Source of the DNA: JAXHNE01 sp038316995
Lineage (GTDB): Bacteria > Patescibacteriota > Saccharimonadia > Saccharimonadales > JAXHNE01
Direction of reading: 5' to 3'
Length of the DNA: 29,802 nucleotides
NCBI GenBank assembly: GCA_038316995.1
Contig: JBBQAZ010000008.1
Location: 1-29,802 of the forward strand
A program made the translations under genes and the position numbers. Shown here piece after piece: positions 20,803 through 29,274 of this stretch. Positions within the stretch are counted from its first letter, which is position 1, and each line of letters starts with the position of its first letter. Below the pieces are notes generated by a model that did no database searches, had not been told where the DNA came from, and worked only from the letters and a program-made list of their open reading frames with translations.

Positions 20803-23446
20803 TAGGTCGCGCTTAGCGCAATTATTAACTAGGCTGTCAGGCTTTTCAATATTTCTTGCGATTTTCTTCTCGATTGGAGGAGGTGTTGCTAGTGCAGTTA
20901 CAATAAATAACGCAAATATACCATCTATTCACCAGAATCATAGCAGTACTTATGGAAGGCAATGTACTCCGGGGCCAAGCCAGCCAGTCCACAAACACTC
21001 ACAGCAGGGTTGGATAAGCCGCGCAAATCAACCGGCGAACATATCTCCAATTAGCGTATCATCTGGCACTAGTAGCCTTAGTTTGCAGTGGAATGTACTA
21101 TCTAGTAATTGCACAAGTAATTTTAGCCCAGCGAATCTGTCTGGTAATATTGCCAATAAGGCAATACAAACAACACGCTATCATCATATAAGTGCGAGTA
21201 GTAATATTGGTTCCGTTAGCGGATTTAACTCCTATCTTGACACTAATTATTCAAACACCTACGGTTCTCCGGAACTTTTTTATGTAAAAGAATCGTCAGC
21301 GTTAAATGCCATGCCAGTACACGATGGATTTACATTATCTGGAATTGGCGGTTTAGCCCCGGGTACCTACACGGTAACTGTAAACATCCAAACAAGAGCA
21401 ATCAATAGATATTCATCTGGATACCACGCGTGTGTAGCCGGGGGGGATGCTGCTAATTTATCAGATACAAATTGTGGTACCGTTACTGCTGGATTTAGTT
21501 TTCTGTTGGTAGTTCAACCACCACCAGAACCAAATATTACGGTATTCACCTACGTAGATTGTAATACCATAAGAGTAACGGCGGATACCACCACCAACGC
21601 CAACTGGGATGTTCTTGTGATTAGAAATGGAGTCGACACTGCTGTACTTGTTCAGAATATCCCCGATAACACCTCTATCGACATTGATATTTCAAGCCTA
21701 CAAGCCAGTGGAGGGGGAACCTACCAGGTTAGGGTGAGAGATACCAGTAATAATCAGCCAAGAACGTCAGGCAATCTAAATATACCGGCCTGTCCAACGA
21801 TAAATAGCTTTACTGTTACGTGCTCTGGAGGCATTTCTCTCCGTGCCACCACTGATACTGGGAGTGTTTGGGCTGCACGATTATTTGTTGATGGAGTTTC
21901 AATATCTTCAAATTCTGCAGGTAGAGTTCCTTCATCGGGATTTATAGCTAGCGGTCAATCAGTAGATCCCCCTAAGTCTGTGCAGCCATGGCATGATATA
22001 CGTTCGCATACATTTCAAGTTCGCGTCGATGACCAGTCAAATCCAACTAAACTGCAAAGATTCAGTGAAGTCGTAACGCTTCCGCCGTGTCTAGTTCCGG
22101 CTTGTTCACAGAGCACGCTTCTATTTAATCCTAATCCAACCCAACCCGGTCTGCCGTTTGAAATGACATTAAATCTTGGATTTGCGAGAACTGATGTTCC
22201 TGGTTCTGGGACTATTGGAAGCCTAGTAAGCTTTAGTTATAACGCTGCGTATGATTCGCCAACATTTAATCCGTCAAACTATGCAACGGCAGGCGGTACA
22301 AGCAGGAACGTTGCTACAGGTGCTTCTGCAAGTTCAGGGAGCCCTTATAGAGCAAGGTTTAGTAATATTACGGCCGATGCAGGGAATCATTCGGGTACAG
22401 TTACTGCCAGTCCGGCTGGTGCAGGTGCTATTACATGTACATTTGGGCAAACAGGAGCTCCGCCATGTTTTGCTAAGGACCCAGCTACAGGAAATTGCGA
22501 TTTTTCAGGACAGTCTATCGAAGCAAATCCTGCTATCCAAGCATTCCGTGGCGATGTAATTGCCGGAGCCCCAATTTTTGAAAGTGGAGGATGTTCAACA
22601 AGTGGCGCCGGTGAGGTGCAAACTTATAACCAGGGCTCCTCTGGATCTTATAAAGGTTCTGGTGGGCAGTTGGGTGTAATGAGTCGAGGTTCAATCATAG
22701 AGTTTGTTTCTGCAAGTTTACGAACAGCTTCACCAACAAAACCAAACGGACTCAGTTTTTCAAACACTCCGACACCAGGCAACTTTGCGCATTTAAGCTT
22801 AAGTTGTACAAATTATTTTTCAGATTATGATGATGCTGTGGCAAGCACAACAAACGCTGGCTTTATAGCCAACGCCTTACCAACCACTTTTGGAGCAGAA
22901 AGGATTCTCAGCCATAGGGGTAATCTAATTATCCCAGGATACAGCCCCTTCCCAGGAAAGATCACCGTTTATGTAAATGGTGATCTTTCAGTCATTGGAA
23001 ATATTCAATACACAAACGGGTATGCTTCGGTTGCGTCTATACCAAATGTGCGTTTTATAGTCAGAGGCAACATATATATAAGTCCAAATGTTACAAGACT
23101 AGACGGAACATATATTGCTATGCCGGTTGACGCGGCAAACGGGGGCGCAGTGTTTACTTGCTCACCTATAGGGACATCTCCAGAATACGATGAACTTAAA
23201 GATAACTGTGCAAAAGCCACACCACTAAGATTTTATGGATCTGTATTGGCAAAATATATCCATCTACACAGATTGGCAGGAACTAGTAATGATGCAAATA
23301 TCGGAGCAGACTACAATGATCCTACTCTAACAGGAGAAACTTTTGTAGAGAGCCCGCTTCATTGGATTGTGCGACCACAAACAAGCGGAACAGCAGGCCA
23401 GTCAACCAAGTATGAAAGCGTAACGAAACTACCTCCAGTTTTGTAG
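20789..23446 (+). CDS. Large secreted modular surface protein, module 2 (putative adhesin)
   Basis: 885 aa. Signal peptide (hydrophobic 18-35, cleavage near VASA-V37). Domain order: a unique, His/Ser/Asn-rich head (38-245); two Ig-like repeats (248-335 and 336-434, starting ITVFTYVDC and INSFTVTCSG), one more than in module 1; a linker domain (435-553) with MTLNLGF; and a C-terminal domain (558-885) that aligns along its full length with module 1, including IEANPAIQAFRGDVIAGAPI, FVSASLRTASPTKPNGLSF, RFIVRGNIYISPNVTRLDG, AKYIHLHRLAGT and the ending KLPPVL. The ATG overlaps the previous gene by 14 bases. There is no sortase signal, lipobox or C-terminal membrane segment, so the retention mechanism is unknown; the shared C-terminal domain is the obvious candidate for docking. 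Confidence 0.87.
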   Translation: MYQNNRSRLAQLLTRLSGFSIFLAIFFSIGGGVASAVTINNANIPSIHQNHSSTYGRQCTPGPSQPVHKHSQQGWISRANQPANISPISVSSGTSSLSLQWNVLSSNCTSNFSPANLSGNIANKAIQTTRYHHISASSNIGSVSGFNSYLDTNYSNTYGSPELFYVKESSALNAMPVHDGFTLSGIGGLAPGTYTVTVNIQTRAINRYSSGYHACVAGGDAANLSDTNCGTVTAGFSFLLVVQPPPEPNITVFTYVDCNTIRVTADTTTNANWDVLVIRNGVDTAVLVQNIPDNTSIDIDISSLQASGGGTYQVRVRDTSNNQPRTSGNLNIPACPTINSFTVTCSGGISLRATTDTGSVWAARLFVDGVSISSNSAGRVPSSGFIASGQSVDPPKSVQPWHDIRSHTFQVRVDDQSNPTKLQRFSEVVTLPPCLVPACSQSTLLFNPNPTQPGLPFEMTLNLGFARTDVPGSGTIGSLVSFSYNAAYDSPTFNPSNYATAGGTSRNVATGASASSGSPYRARFSNITADAGNHSGTVTASPAGAGAITCTFGQTGAPPCFAKDPATGNCDFSGQSIEANPAIQAFRGDVIAGAPIFESGGCSTSGAGEVQTYNQGSSGSYKGSGGQLGVMSRGSIIEFVSASLRTASPTKPNGLSFSNTPTPGNFAHLSLSCTNYFSDYDDAVASTTNAGFIANALPTTFGAERILSHRGNLIIPGYSPFPGKITVYVNGDLSVIGNIQYTNGYASVASIPNVRFIVRGNIYISPNVTRLDGTYIAMPVDAANGGAVFTCSPIGTSPEYDELKDNCAKATPLRFYGSVLAKYIHLHRLAGTSNDANIGADYNDPTLTGETFVESPLHWIVRPQTSGTAGQSTKYESVTKLPPVL

Positions 23447-23460
23447 ATAAAATAAACTAT

Positions 23461-23487
23461 TTGTAACATTTTCGCTTATGCTATAAT
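23461..23487 (+). promoter_or_regulatory. Extended -10 promoter of the pil operon
   Basis: TATAAT (23482-23487) preceded by TG one base upstream (23479-23480), an extended -10. A TTGTAA at 23461-23466 gives a short 15-base spacer, or TTTGTA from 23460 gives 16. The leader to pilM is about 95 bases and contains a 15-codon mini-ORF. Confidence 0.65.
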
Positions 23488-23543
23488 TTAACTAATACGA
23501 GTGTTGTGAACAAGTATGACAACAATGAATAAGGGTGTGGAAT

Positions 23544-23591
23544 ATGAAAACTGGTAAAGAAAAAAATAAAATCGGAGCATTGATAGCATGA
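23544..23591 (+). CDS. 15-codon mini-ORF overlapping pilM start
   Basis: ATG 23544 opens a 15-codon frame (MKTGKEKNKIGALIA) whose TGA stop overlaps the pilM ATG in the sequence ATGA. The pilM ribosome binding site GGAG (23574-23577) lies inside it. The preceding AAGGGTGTGG is a possible ribosome binding site. Either a translational-coupling leader peptide for pilM or a chance frame; the exact overlap favours the former slightly. Confidence 0.35.
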   Translation: MKTGKEKNKIGALIA

Positions 23592-24628
23592 GCTTATTGA
23601 CCGGCATCAATGACTTCATTGGATTAGACATTGGAACAACTGCTATTCGATTTGTCCAACTGAGCGGCTCAGGGCCTGTGAAATCACTGATTAAATACGG
23701 TTCAGTGGATATTGACAGTAAGCTAGCTTTAAGCGATGCAAAAGCCGATCAACAGAAACTTGCCGGTATTGTAAGAAACCTGATTACCGAGGCACGTATT
23801 GCTACAAAAAACGTTGCGGTTGGCATCCCCTCACAACGAGTGTTTACGACTGTAAAAGATTTTGACCACCTATCCCAGTCCGAACTGGACAAAACAATTC
23901 GCTACCAGGCAGATTCGCTAATTCCAACGCCTCTAGATCAATCTAAGATTGACTGGGCATTAATAGGTGAATCGCCAGCCGATAAAACAAAGGTGGAAGT
24001 ACTTTTAACAAGCGTTCCAAACAATTATGTAGAAGAACGTCTTGATGTACTTGAATCTATTGGGCTTAATGTCATATCGTTTGAGCCAGATAATATAGCA
24101 CTTGCTCGTTCCATGATTGCAAGTGAATCTACAATGCCCCAAATGGTTATTGACGTCGGAAGTAAGAGTACAGACATTGTTGTGGTCATGAATGGAGCGC
24201 CAAGGCTAACTCGGTCAATACCAACTGGTTCCGAGGCAATTGTACGGGCAGCGATGCAAAATCTTTCGATTGATGAAGCGCAAGCAACACAATTTGTGTT
24301 TAAGTTTGGTCTTTCAAAAGACAAATTAGAAGGCCAAATTCATCAGGCTATCATAGGAACGGTTGATATCCTTGTTGGTGAGGTAGAAAAATCAATTAAA
24401 TTTTTCATGTCACGATATGCGGGAACAGTAATTGACCGAGTAATAGTTACTGGCGGGGCGTCTGCATTACCGGAATTTCCGCTTTATGTTGCTAATAAAA
24501 CAGGTCTAAATGTAGAAATAGGCAGTGCTTGGCGCAACATAACTTTCCCTACAGAGCGCCAAAATGAGTTGTTAGCCGTATCGAATCATTTCGGAGTTGC
24601 AGCTGGACTCGCCGAGAGGAACGAATAG
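23588..24628 (+). CDS. pilM: Type IV pilus assembly protein PilM
   Basis: Cytoplasmic actin-like ATPase-fold protein of the pilus alignment complex; binds the N-terminus of PilN. 346 aa, with the phosphate-1 motif IGLDIGTTAIRFVQL (11-25), the PilM-typical RYQADSLIP (105-113), phosphate-2 MVIDVGSKSTDIVVV (186-200), and the adenosine motif VIVTGGASALPEF (285-297). Length is normal for PilM (about 350). It opens the operon pilM-N-O-x-B-T-C and is separated from pilN by one base. GGAG at 23574-23577 precedes the start. Confidence 0.94.
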   Translation: MSLLTGINDFIGLDIGTTAIRFVQLSGSGPVKSLIKYGSVDIDSKLALSDAKADQQKLAGIVRNLITEARIATKNVAVGIPSQRVFTTVKDFDHLSQSELDKTIRYQADSLIPTPLDQSKIDWALIGESPADKTKVEVLLTSVPNNYVEERLDVLESIGLNVISFEPDNIALARSMIASESTMPQMVIDVGSKSTDIVVVMNGAPRLTRSIPTGSEAIVRAAMQNLSIDEAQATQFVFKFGLSKDKLEGQIHQAIIGTVDILVGEVEKSIKFFMSRYAGTVIDRVIVTGGASALPEFPLYVANKTGLNVEIGSAWRNITFPTERQNELLAVSNHFGVAAGLAERNE

Positions 24629-24629
24629 G

Positions 24630-25319
24630 ATGATTCAATTTAACCTATTACCTGATATTAAGCTTGAATACATTAAAGCCCGACGCGCAAAGCGTAGCGT
24701 GCTGCTCATAGCTGCAATAGTATCCGGAGGCGGAATTGCCTTGTTTGTTTTACTATTTGTATCAGTAAACGTATTCCAGGCACGTCATATCAATAACCTT
24801 ACCGATGATATAAACAATAGAAAATCCGAACTATCATCGATAGAAGACTTAGACAAAATTCTTACTATTCAAAATCAATTAAATAGCCTAACTGAGCTTC
24901 ATGAACTAAAGCCAGAAGTAACCAGATTTTACACCTATCTTCCGCAGCTTGTTCCGGTTGAAGCAAACGTATCAGATGTGAACGTAAGCTTAGTTGATTC
25001 AACAATTAATTTTAACGGTGATGCCAATACACTGATTACAGTGAATAAATTTGTAGATATATTAAAGTTTACAACCTATAAAGATGCTAACGGACAAGAT
25101 TTGCCGGCCTTTAAAGATGTGGTTCTAACACAATTTTCAGCGAGTGATACGAGAGTTAACTATGCGATTGATTTAACATTCGATCCGATTATATTTGATT
25201 CAAGGCAAGTCATAACGCTAAAAGTTCCAGAAATTATTTCGACTCGTTCTGCAACTGAAAAACCAAACGAAGGAGTTTTTAAGCAGCAAGCAAACCCAAC
25301 CGAGGAGTCAACGCAATGA
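24630..25319 (+). CDS. pilN: Type IV pilus assembly protein PilN
   Basis: Single-pass inner-membrane protein linking PilM to PilO. 229 aa, beginning MIQFNLLPDIKLEYIKARR: the conserved N-x-L-P segment that docks into PilM, followed by a membrane helix (about 23-48), a coiled coil (50-80) and an exterior ferredoxin-like part. The frame extends 11 codons upstream inside pilM, but ATG 24630, one base after the pilM stop and preceded by GAGAGGA (24614-24620), yields the canonical N-terminus. Its stop overlaps the pilO start by four bases. Confidence 0.9.
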   Translation: MIQFNLLPDIKLEYIKARRAKRSVLLIAAIVSGGGIALFVLLFVSVNVFQARHINNLTDDINNRKSELSSIEDLDKILTIQNQLNSLTELHELKPEVTRFYTYLPQLVPVEANVSDVNVSLVDSTINFNGDANTLITVNKFVDILKFTTYKDANGQDLPAFKDVVLTQFSASDTRVNYAIDLTFDPIIFDSRQVITLKVPEIISTRSATEKPNEGVFKQQANPTEESTQ

Positions 25320-25996
25320 AACTAGAATTGCCATCAACTAAAAGAGTCTTGGTTGATAAAGCGAACAGTACGGTTATAGTTGCAGTAGCAATCTCTGCTT
25401 TTATTGTCACCTTTTCTCTTGTATCATCTAAAGCCCTTTGGGATAAAAGTCAATTTCAAGCAAGAGTGGTAGACAAGAAAGAGATCGCCCTTAAGCAGCT
25501 TGAAGCTAACGTCATAGAGACTAATAAGCTAGTTGATTCGTATAAAGTTTTTGTTCAGCAGCAACCGAATGTTATTGGTGGAAATGCCCAGGGAGAGGGA
25601 GAACGCGATGGAGATAATGCCCGGATTGTATTAGACGCACTCCCTAGTAAATATGATTTCCCAGCGCTTGCTACAAGTATTCAGAAGATTTTGAGTGATC
25701 AAGGAATAGCAATTGACTCTATTACTGGAACCGACGATCAAGTTGCCCAAAGTGGTGTTGACGCATCTGGAACTCCACAGCCAATAGAAATTCCGTTTGA
25801 GTTTTCTGTCTCTACTTCGCAGCAAGGGACACAATTAGTTTTTGATAAACTTCAAAGATCCATCCGTCCTATGCACGTATTGAATTTTTCTCTTGCAAGT
25901 TCAGGTTCAGAATCGGTGACAGTGAACGTATCATCTAAAACGTATTATCAACCGCAAAAAAGCGTCGAAATAACTTCTGAAAGGATTACGAAATGA
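25316..25996 (+). CDS. pilO: Type IV pilus assembly protein PilO-like
   Basis: 226 aa. Short cytoplasmic start, membrane helix (about 18-38), coiled coil (40-80), then a Gly/Glu/Asp-rich insert (89-100) and a C-terminal alpha/beta domain, as in PilO, the PilN partner in the alignment complex. Sequence is weakly conserved in this family, so the call rests on topology and on position between pilN and pilB. It overlaps pilN (ATGA) and the next gene by four bases, so the three are translationally coupled. Confidence 0.8.
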   Translation: MKLELPSTKRVLVDKANSTVIVAVAISAFIVTFSLVSSKALWDKSQFQARVVDKKEIALKQLEANVIETNKLVDSYKVFVQQQPNVIGGNAQGEGERDGDNARIVLDALPSKYDFPALATSIQKILSDQGIAIDSITGTDDQVAQSGVDASGTPQPIEIPFEFSVSTSQQGTQLVFDKLQRSIRPMHVLNFSLASSGSESVTVNVSSKTYYQPQKSVEITSERITK

Positions 25997-26244
25997 AGCA
26001 AAAGGACGTAGTACTAATCCTAGTTATTGTTGTCATATCGGGAATATTTTCTATGCTTATATCAAATATGTTAATCACTCCTGCGTCAGAACTTGAAGCA
26101 GATGTAGAAGTAGTCGGCGCGATAGTATCGGATTTTCAGAATCCAAGTACGAAGTTTTTTAATGAAAAGTCCAATAACCCAACTCAGATAATCAGAATCG
26201 GTGAAGGCGGTAATACTGATCCGTTTAGTTCTGGAACGCAATAA
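25993..26244 (+). CDS. Small single-pass membrane protein in the pil operon
   Basis: 83 aa, with one N-terminal membrane helix (about 6-27) and a short exterior part rich in Asn, Ser and Gly. It is not a lipoprotein and has none of the PilP beta domain, so it does not look like PilP, which would sit here in a two-membraned bacterium. The start overlaps the pilO stop by four bases, which argues for a genuine gene. A small accessory subunit of the alignment complex is the simplest guess; no family is recognised. Confidence 0.75.
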   Translation: MKQKDVVLILVIVVISGIFSMLISNMLITPASELEADVEVVGAIVSDFQNPSTKFFNEKSNNPTQIIRIGEGGNTDPFSSGTQ

Positions 26245-26262
26245 AGTGAAGGCGGGACTTCT

Positions 26263-28065
26263 ATGAGTGTCTTGTCTGCAAATGCGCAGAAGCAGGTCGA
26301 AAAAAAGCTAGTTGAAGACAAACTAATTAGCGCAGAGAAGTTAAAGGAACTAAAAGAAAAAGCGACTGCAGAAAGCACTCCATTCTTTTCATTGCTACTC
26401 AGTGAAGAACAAGTAACCAACGAAGATCTCACTAAAATTGTCGCCCAAGTGAACAATGTCCCGTATGTGAATCTAAGTACTGCACGGGTCAACCCAGAGG
26501 TACTCAAACTTCTTTCAAAAGATATTGCTATGCAGTATATGGCGGTTCCGCTTGGTGAGATGCAAAATCGTTTGGTAGTAGCAATGCTAGACGCCGATAA
26601 CGTTCAAGCAGTTGATTTTTTGTCCAACAAAATAGGACGACCTTTGAAAGTGTACTCCGCAAGTGAAGAAGGAGTTCGCTCTGTACTTAAGCAGTATGCT
26701 CTAGAACTTGAAGACGAAATACCTGATTCGGTTAGTATGGAAGATGGTGGTCAAGAGTCTAGCCAGAATAAGTCGGGCAAAAACAGTCCTAATGATAAAA
26801 AGAAAACAATTAAAACAATTGTTCAGGATTCGCCTATAAGTAAGGCCTTATCAACTATCTTGGAATATGCAGCGAAAAACCGGGCAAGCGATGTACACAT
26901 AGAGCCGTTAGAAACTGAGCTAAAAATTCGCGCACGAATTGACGGTGTGCTTCGCGAAATAATGAAGCTTCCAAAAAGCACAGAAGCGCCACTTGTTTCG
27001 CGTATAAAAATCCTGTCAAACTTAAAGATTGATGAACATCGAATCCCACAAGATGGCCAGTTTACTATTCATGTGGCAGAAAAAGACATTGACCTGCGTA
27101 TTGCAATATCTCCTGTTGTATGGGGTGAGCAGGTTGTTATACGTTTGCTAGATAAGTCTGGAACAAGTCTTATGCTGGAGGATATGGGTTACAAGGGTAG
27201 GGCTCTGCGAACTATTCGTGATGGTATTAAGCAGTCAAACGGAATGATTCTAACATCTGGCCCAACTGGCTCAGGTAAGTCAACATCACTTTATGCACTT
27301 ATACAGGAAATAAAAGACGAAAGTATTAATATAGTTACGCTGGAAGATCCCGTCGAGTACAAGATGAGTGGAATTAACCAAATTCAAGTTAACGTCGAGG
27401 TGGGGCTAACGTTTGCGTCAGGATTGCGCTCAATACTGCGACAAGATCCAAACGTAGTTATGGTCGGCGAGATCCGCGATAAAGAAACAGCAACGCTTGC
27501 AGTCCAGGCAGCCCTTACCGGTCACCTCGTTTTCTCTACACTTCATACGAACTCGGCAGCTGGTATTCTGCCAAGACTACTAGACATGGCCATAGAGCCG
27601 TTCTTAATTGCAAGTACAGTGCATACGGTTATTGGACAGCGCTTGGTTCGTCGTATAGGCAATAAAAAAGAGACATACCAGTCCGACGCAGCCGAAACCC
27701 AGGCAATAAATGAAGTGCTTGGGGAAATACTACCAGAGAAAAAAGAGGATGTTGCTAGGGTAGGAAAAGATATTGGGTATGATAACTTGCCACTTAAGGG
27801 ACAAAACGCTTATACTTTAACCAAGGGTGTCGATAGTTCTGATACGCCTGGAGGGTATAAAGGCCGTATGGGGCTTTATGAGGTTTTCCAGGTAACAAAC
27901 GAAATCCAAGCCTTAATATTAAAACGTTCAACAAGCTCGGAAATTCAGGAGCTTGCAAAGAAGCAAGGGATGCTCACAATGCGTCAAGACGGTTACTTAA
28001 AAGCACTAGCCGGTGAAACCACACTTGCAGAAGTAGACCGTGTAGCAAGCGCAGGAAGCGCATAA
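26263..28065 (+). CDS. pilB: Type IV pilus extension ATPase PilB (GspE family)
   Basis: Hexameric motor that drives pilin polymerisation. 600 aa: an N-terminal GspE/MshE-type domain (about 5-145), a charged linker (150-185), then the ATPase core with Walker A GPTGSGKS (333-340), the Asp box TLEDPVEYKM (359-368), Walker B VVMVGEIRD (398-406) and the His box HLVFSTLHTN (421-430). Typical PilB/GspE proteins carry four zinc-binding cysteines just after the His box (R-L-C-x-x-C ... C-x-x-C); here the equivalent region (about 460-545) reads RLVRRIGNKKETYQ and continues with a longer insert without a single cysteine. The end (YKGRMGLYEVFQVT) is normal. It lies 18 bases after the 83-aa gene and 11 before pilT. 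Confidence 0.95.
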   Translation: MSVLSANAQKQVEKKLVEDKLISAEKLKELKEKATAESTPFFSLLLSEEQVTNEDLTKIVAQVNNVPYVNLSTARVNPEVLKLLSKDIAMQYMAVPLGEMQNRLVVAMLDADNVQAVDFLSNKIGRPLKVYSASEEGVRSVLKQYALELEDEIPDSVSMEDGGQESSQNKSGKNSPNDKKKTIKTIVQDSPISKALSTILEYAAKNRASDVHIEPLETELKIRARIDGVLREIMKLPKSTEAPLVSRIKILSNLKIDEHRIPQDGQFTIHVAEKDIDLRIAISPVVWGEQVVIRLLDKSGTSLMLEDMGYKGRALRTIRDGIKQSNGMILTSGPTGSGKSTSLYALIQEIKDESINIVTLEDPVEYKMSGINQIQVNVEVGLTFASGLRSILRQDPNVVMVGEIRDKETATLAVQAALTGHLVFSTLHTNSAAGILPRLLDMAIEPFLIASTVHTVIGQRLVRRIGNKKETYQSDAAETQAINEVLGEILPEKKEDVARVGKDIGYDNLPLKGQNAYTLTKGVDSSDTPGGYKGRMGLYEVFQVTNEIQALILKRSTSSEIQELAKKQGMLTMRQDGYLKALAGETTLAEVDRVASAGSA

Positions 28066-28076
28066 AGGGGAGTAGC

Positions 28077-29156
28077 ATGACACAGACAAAATCAGCAGCA
28101 CCACGAATCGAAATACTTTTAGAAGAAGTTATAAAAAAGAAAGCCTCCGACCTTCACTTACAAGTTGGCTTAGCTCCTATGCTACGTGTCGATGGTAAGC
28201 TGGCCCCAGTTACAGGAAGCGAGCCACTTACGGAAGAGGCAGTTGAAACTCTTATTTTTGCAATATTAGACGATGATCAAAAGCAAATTTTACTCAAAGA
28301 CAAAGAGTTTGATTTCAGCTTTGCCTTTGGTGATCTTGGGCGTTTTCGCGTAAACGCCTTTCATGAACGAGGAAACCTTGCTGCCGCACTTCGTTTAATT
28401 CCAAACGAGCTCCTCACACTTGCTCAACTTGGATTACCTCAGATTACTAATAAATTTGCCGAGTATCCACGTGGACTTGTTTTAGTTACAGGACCGACTG
28501 GTTCAGGTAAATCAACATCACTTGCTGCGTTGCTACACAAGATTAACACCGAGCGCGCAGAACATATTGTAACAATCGAGGACCCAATCGAGTTTACTCA
28601 TACTTCACAAAAGTCAGTTATTGTGCAACGTGAAGTTCACTATGATACCTATTCATTCTCCGCCGCGCTTCGCTCAAGTCTGCGTCAAGATCCAGACGTT
28701 GTGCTTATCGGTGAAATGCGTGATCTTGAAACAATTGCAGCTGCAATTACCATTGCAGAAACAGGTCACTTGGTGCTTGCAACGCTTCACACAAACTCCG
28801 CAGCGCAAAGCATTGACCGTATGATTGACGTATTCCCGCCGCATCAGCAACCGCAAATCCGCGCTCAGTTATCTAACATACTTATGGCAATTTGTTCACA
28901 GCGACTGATTCCATCTATCGGTGGTGGTCGTGTTGCGGCCGCAGAAATATTGATAGCTACCCCGGCTGTTAGAAACATTATCAGGGAAGGCAAGAGCCAT
29001 CAGCTAGAAGCAGTTATTCAGACAGGTGCGGAATTTGGGATGCAGTCAATGGACAAGACGCTGGTAAACCTCATCCATGCCGGAACAATAAGTTATGATG
29101 AAGCGCGTAACTATGCAGTAGATCTTGATGAGTTAGATAGGTTGATGAGAGCCTAA
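28077..29156 (+). CDS. pilT: Type IV pilus retraction ATPase PilT
   Basis: Depolymerises the pilus to power twitching and DNA uptake or pull the cell to a surface. 359 aa with an N-terminal PAS-like domain (KKASDLHLQVGLAPMLRVDG, 21-40), Walker A GPTGSGKS (139-146), Asp box TIEDPIEF (166-173), Walker B VVLIGEMRDLETI (208-220), His box HLVLATLHTN (231-240) and the PilT-specific AVRNIIREGKSHQ element near the end. GGGGAG precedes ATG 28077. Having both pilB and pilT in the operon means a retractable pilus rather than a secretion-only system. Confidence 0.96.
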   Translation: MTQTKSAAPRIEILLEEVIKKKASDLHLQVGLAPMLRVDGKLAPVTGSEPLTEEAVETLIFAILDDDQKQILLKDKEFDFSFAFGDLGRFRVNAFHERGNLAAALRLIPNELLTLAQLGLPQITNKFAEYPRGLVLVTGPTGSGKSTSLAALLHKINTERAEHIVTIEDPIEFTHTSQKSVIVQREVHYDTYSFSAALRSSLRQDPDVVLIGEMRDLETIAAAITIAETGHLVLATLHTNSAAQSIDRMIDVFPPHQQPQIRAQLSNILMAICSQRLIPSIGGGRVAAAEILIATPAVRNIIREGKSHQLEAVIQTGAEFGMQSMDKTLVNLIHAGTISYDEARNYAVDLDELDRLMRA

Positions 29157-29223
29157 GACGCATGCTTAAAAGTTCACACCCCAATCCCCAAAGATCAATA
29201 TCACAACTTTCTTATGTTCGAAC

Positions 29224-29255
29224 ATTGGAGATTGAATATTGGAAATTGAATATTG
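29224..29255 (+). repeat. Short tandem repeat (14 bp x 2.3) upstream of pilC
   Basis: ATTGGAGATTGAAT (29224-29237) is followed directly by ATTGGAAATTGAAT (29238-29251) and ATTG, one mismatch between copies. It fills the end of the only long spacer (118 bases) inside the pil operon. No other element or promoter is evident in the spacer. Confidence 0.75.
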
Positions 29256-29268
29256 CTCCTGAAAGGAG
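29256..29268 (+). promoter_or_regulatory. Hairpin sequestering the pilC ribosome binding site
   Basis: CTCCT (29256-29260) pairs with AGGAG (29264-29268) around a GAA triloop. AGGAG is the pilC Shine-Dalgarno sequence, so the stem would hide it. It is directly next to the tandem repeat. Confidence 0.45.
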
Positions 29269-29274
29269 ACAGTC

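Noticed and set aside
22251..22559. Plus-strand frame of 102 codons inside the second large surface protein
   Set aside because: Low-complexity Gln/Val/Leu composition in a shifted frame of a clearly coding region; no ribosome binding site.
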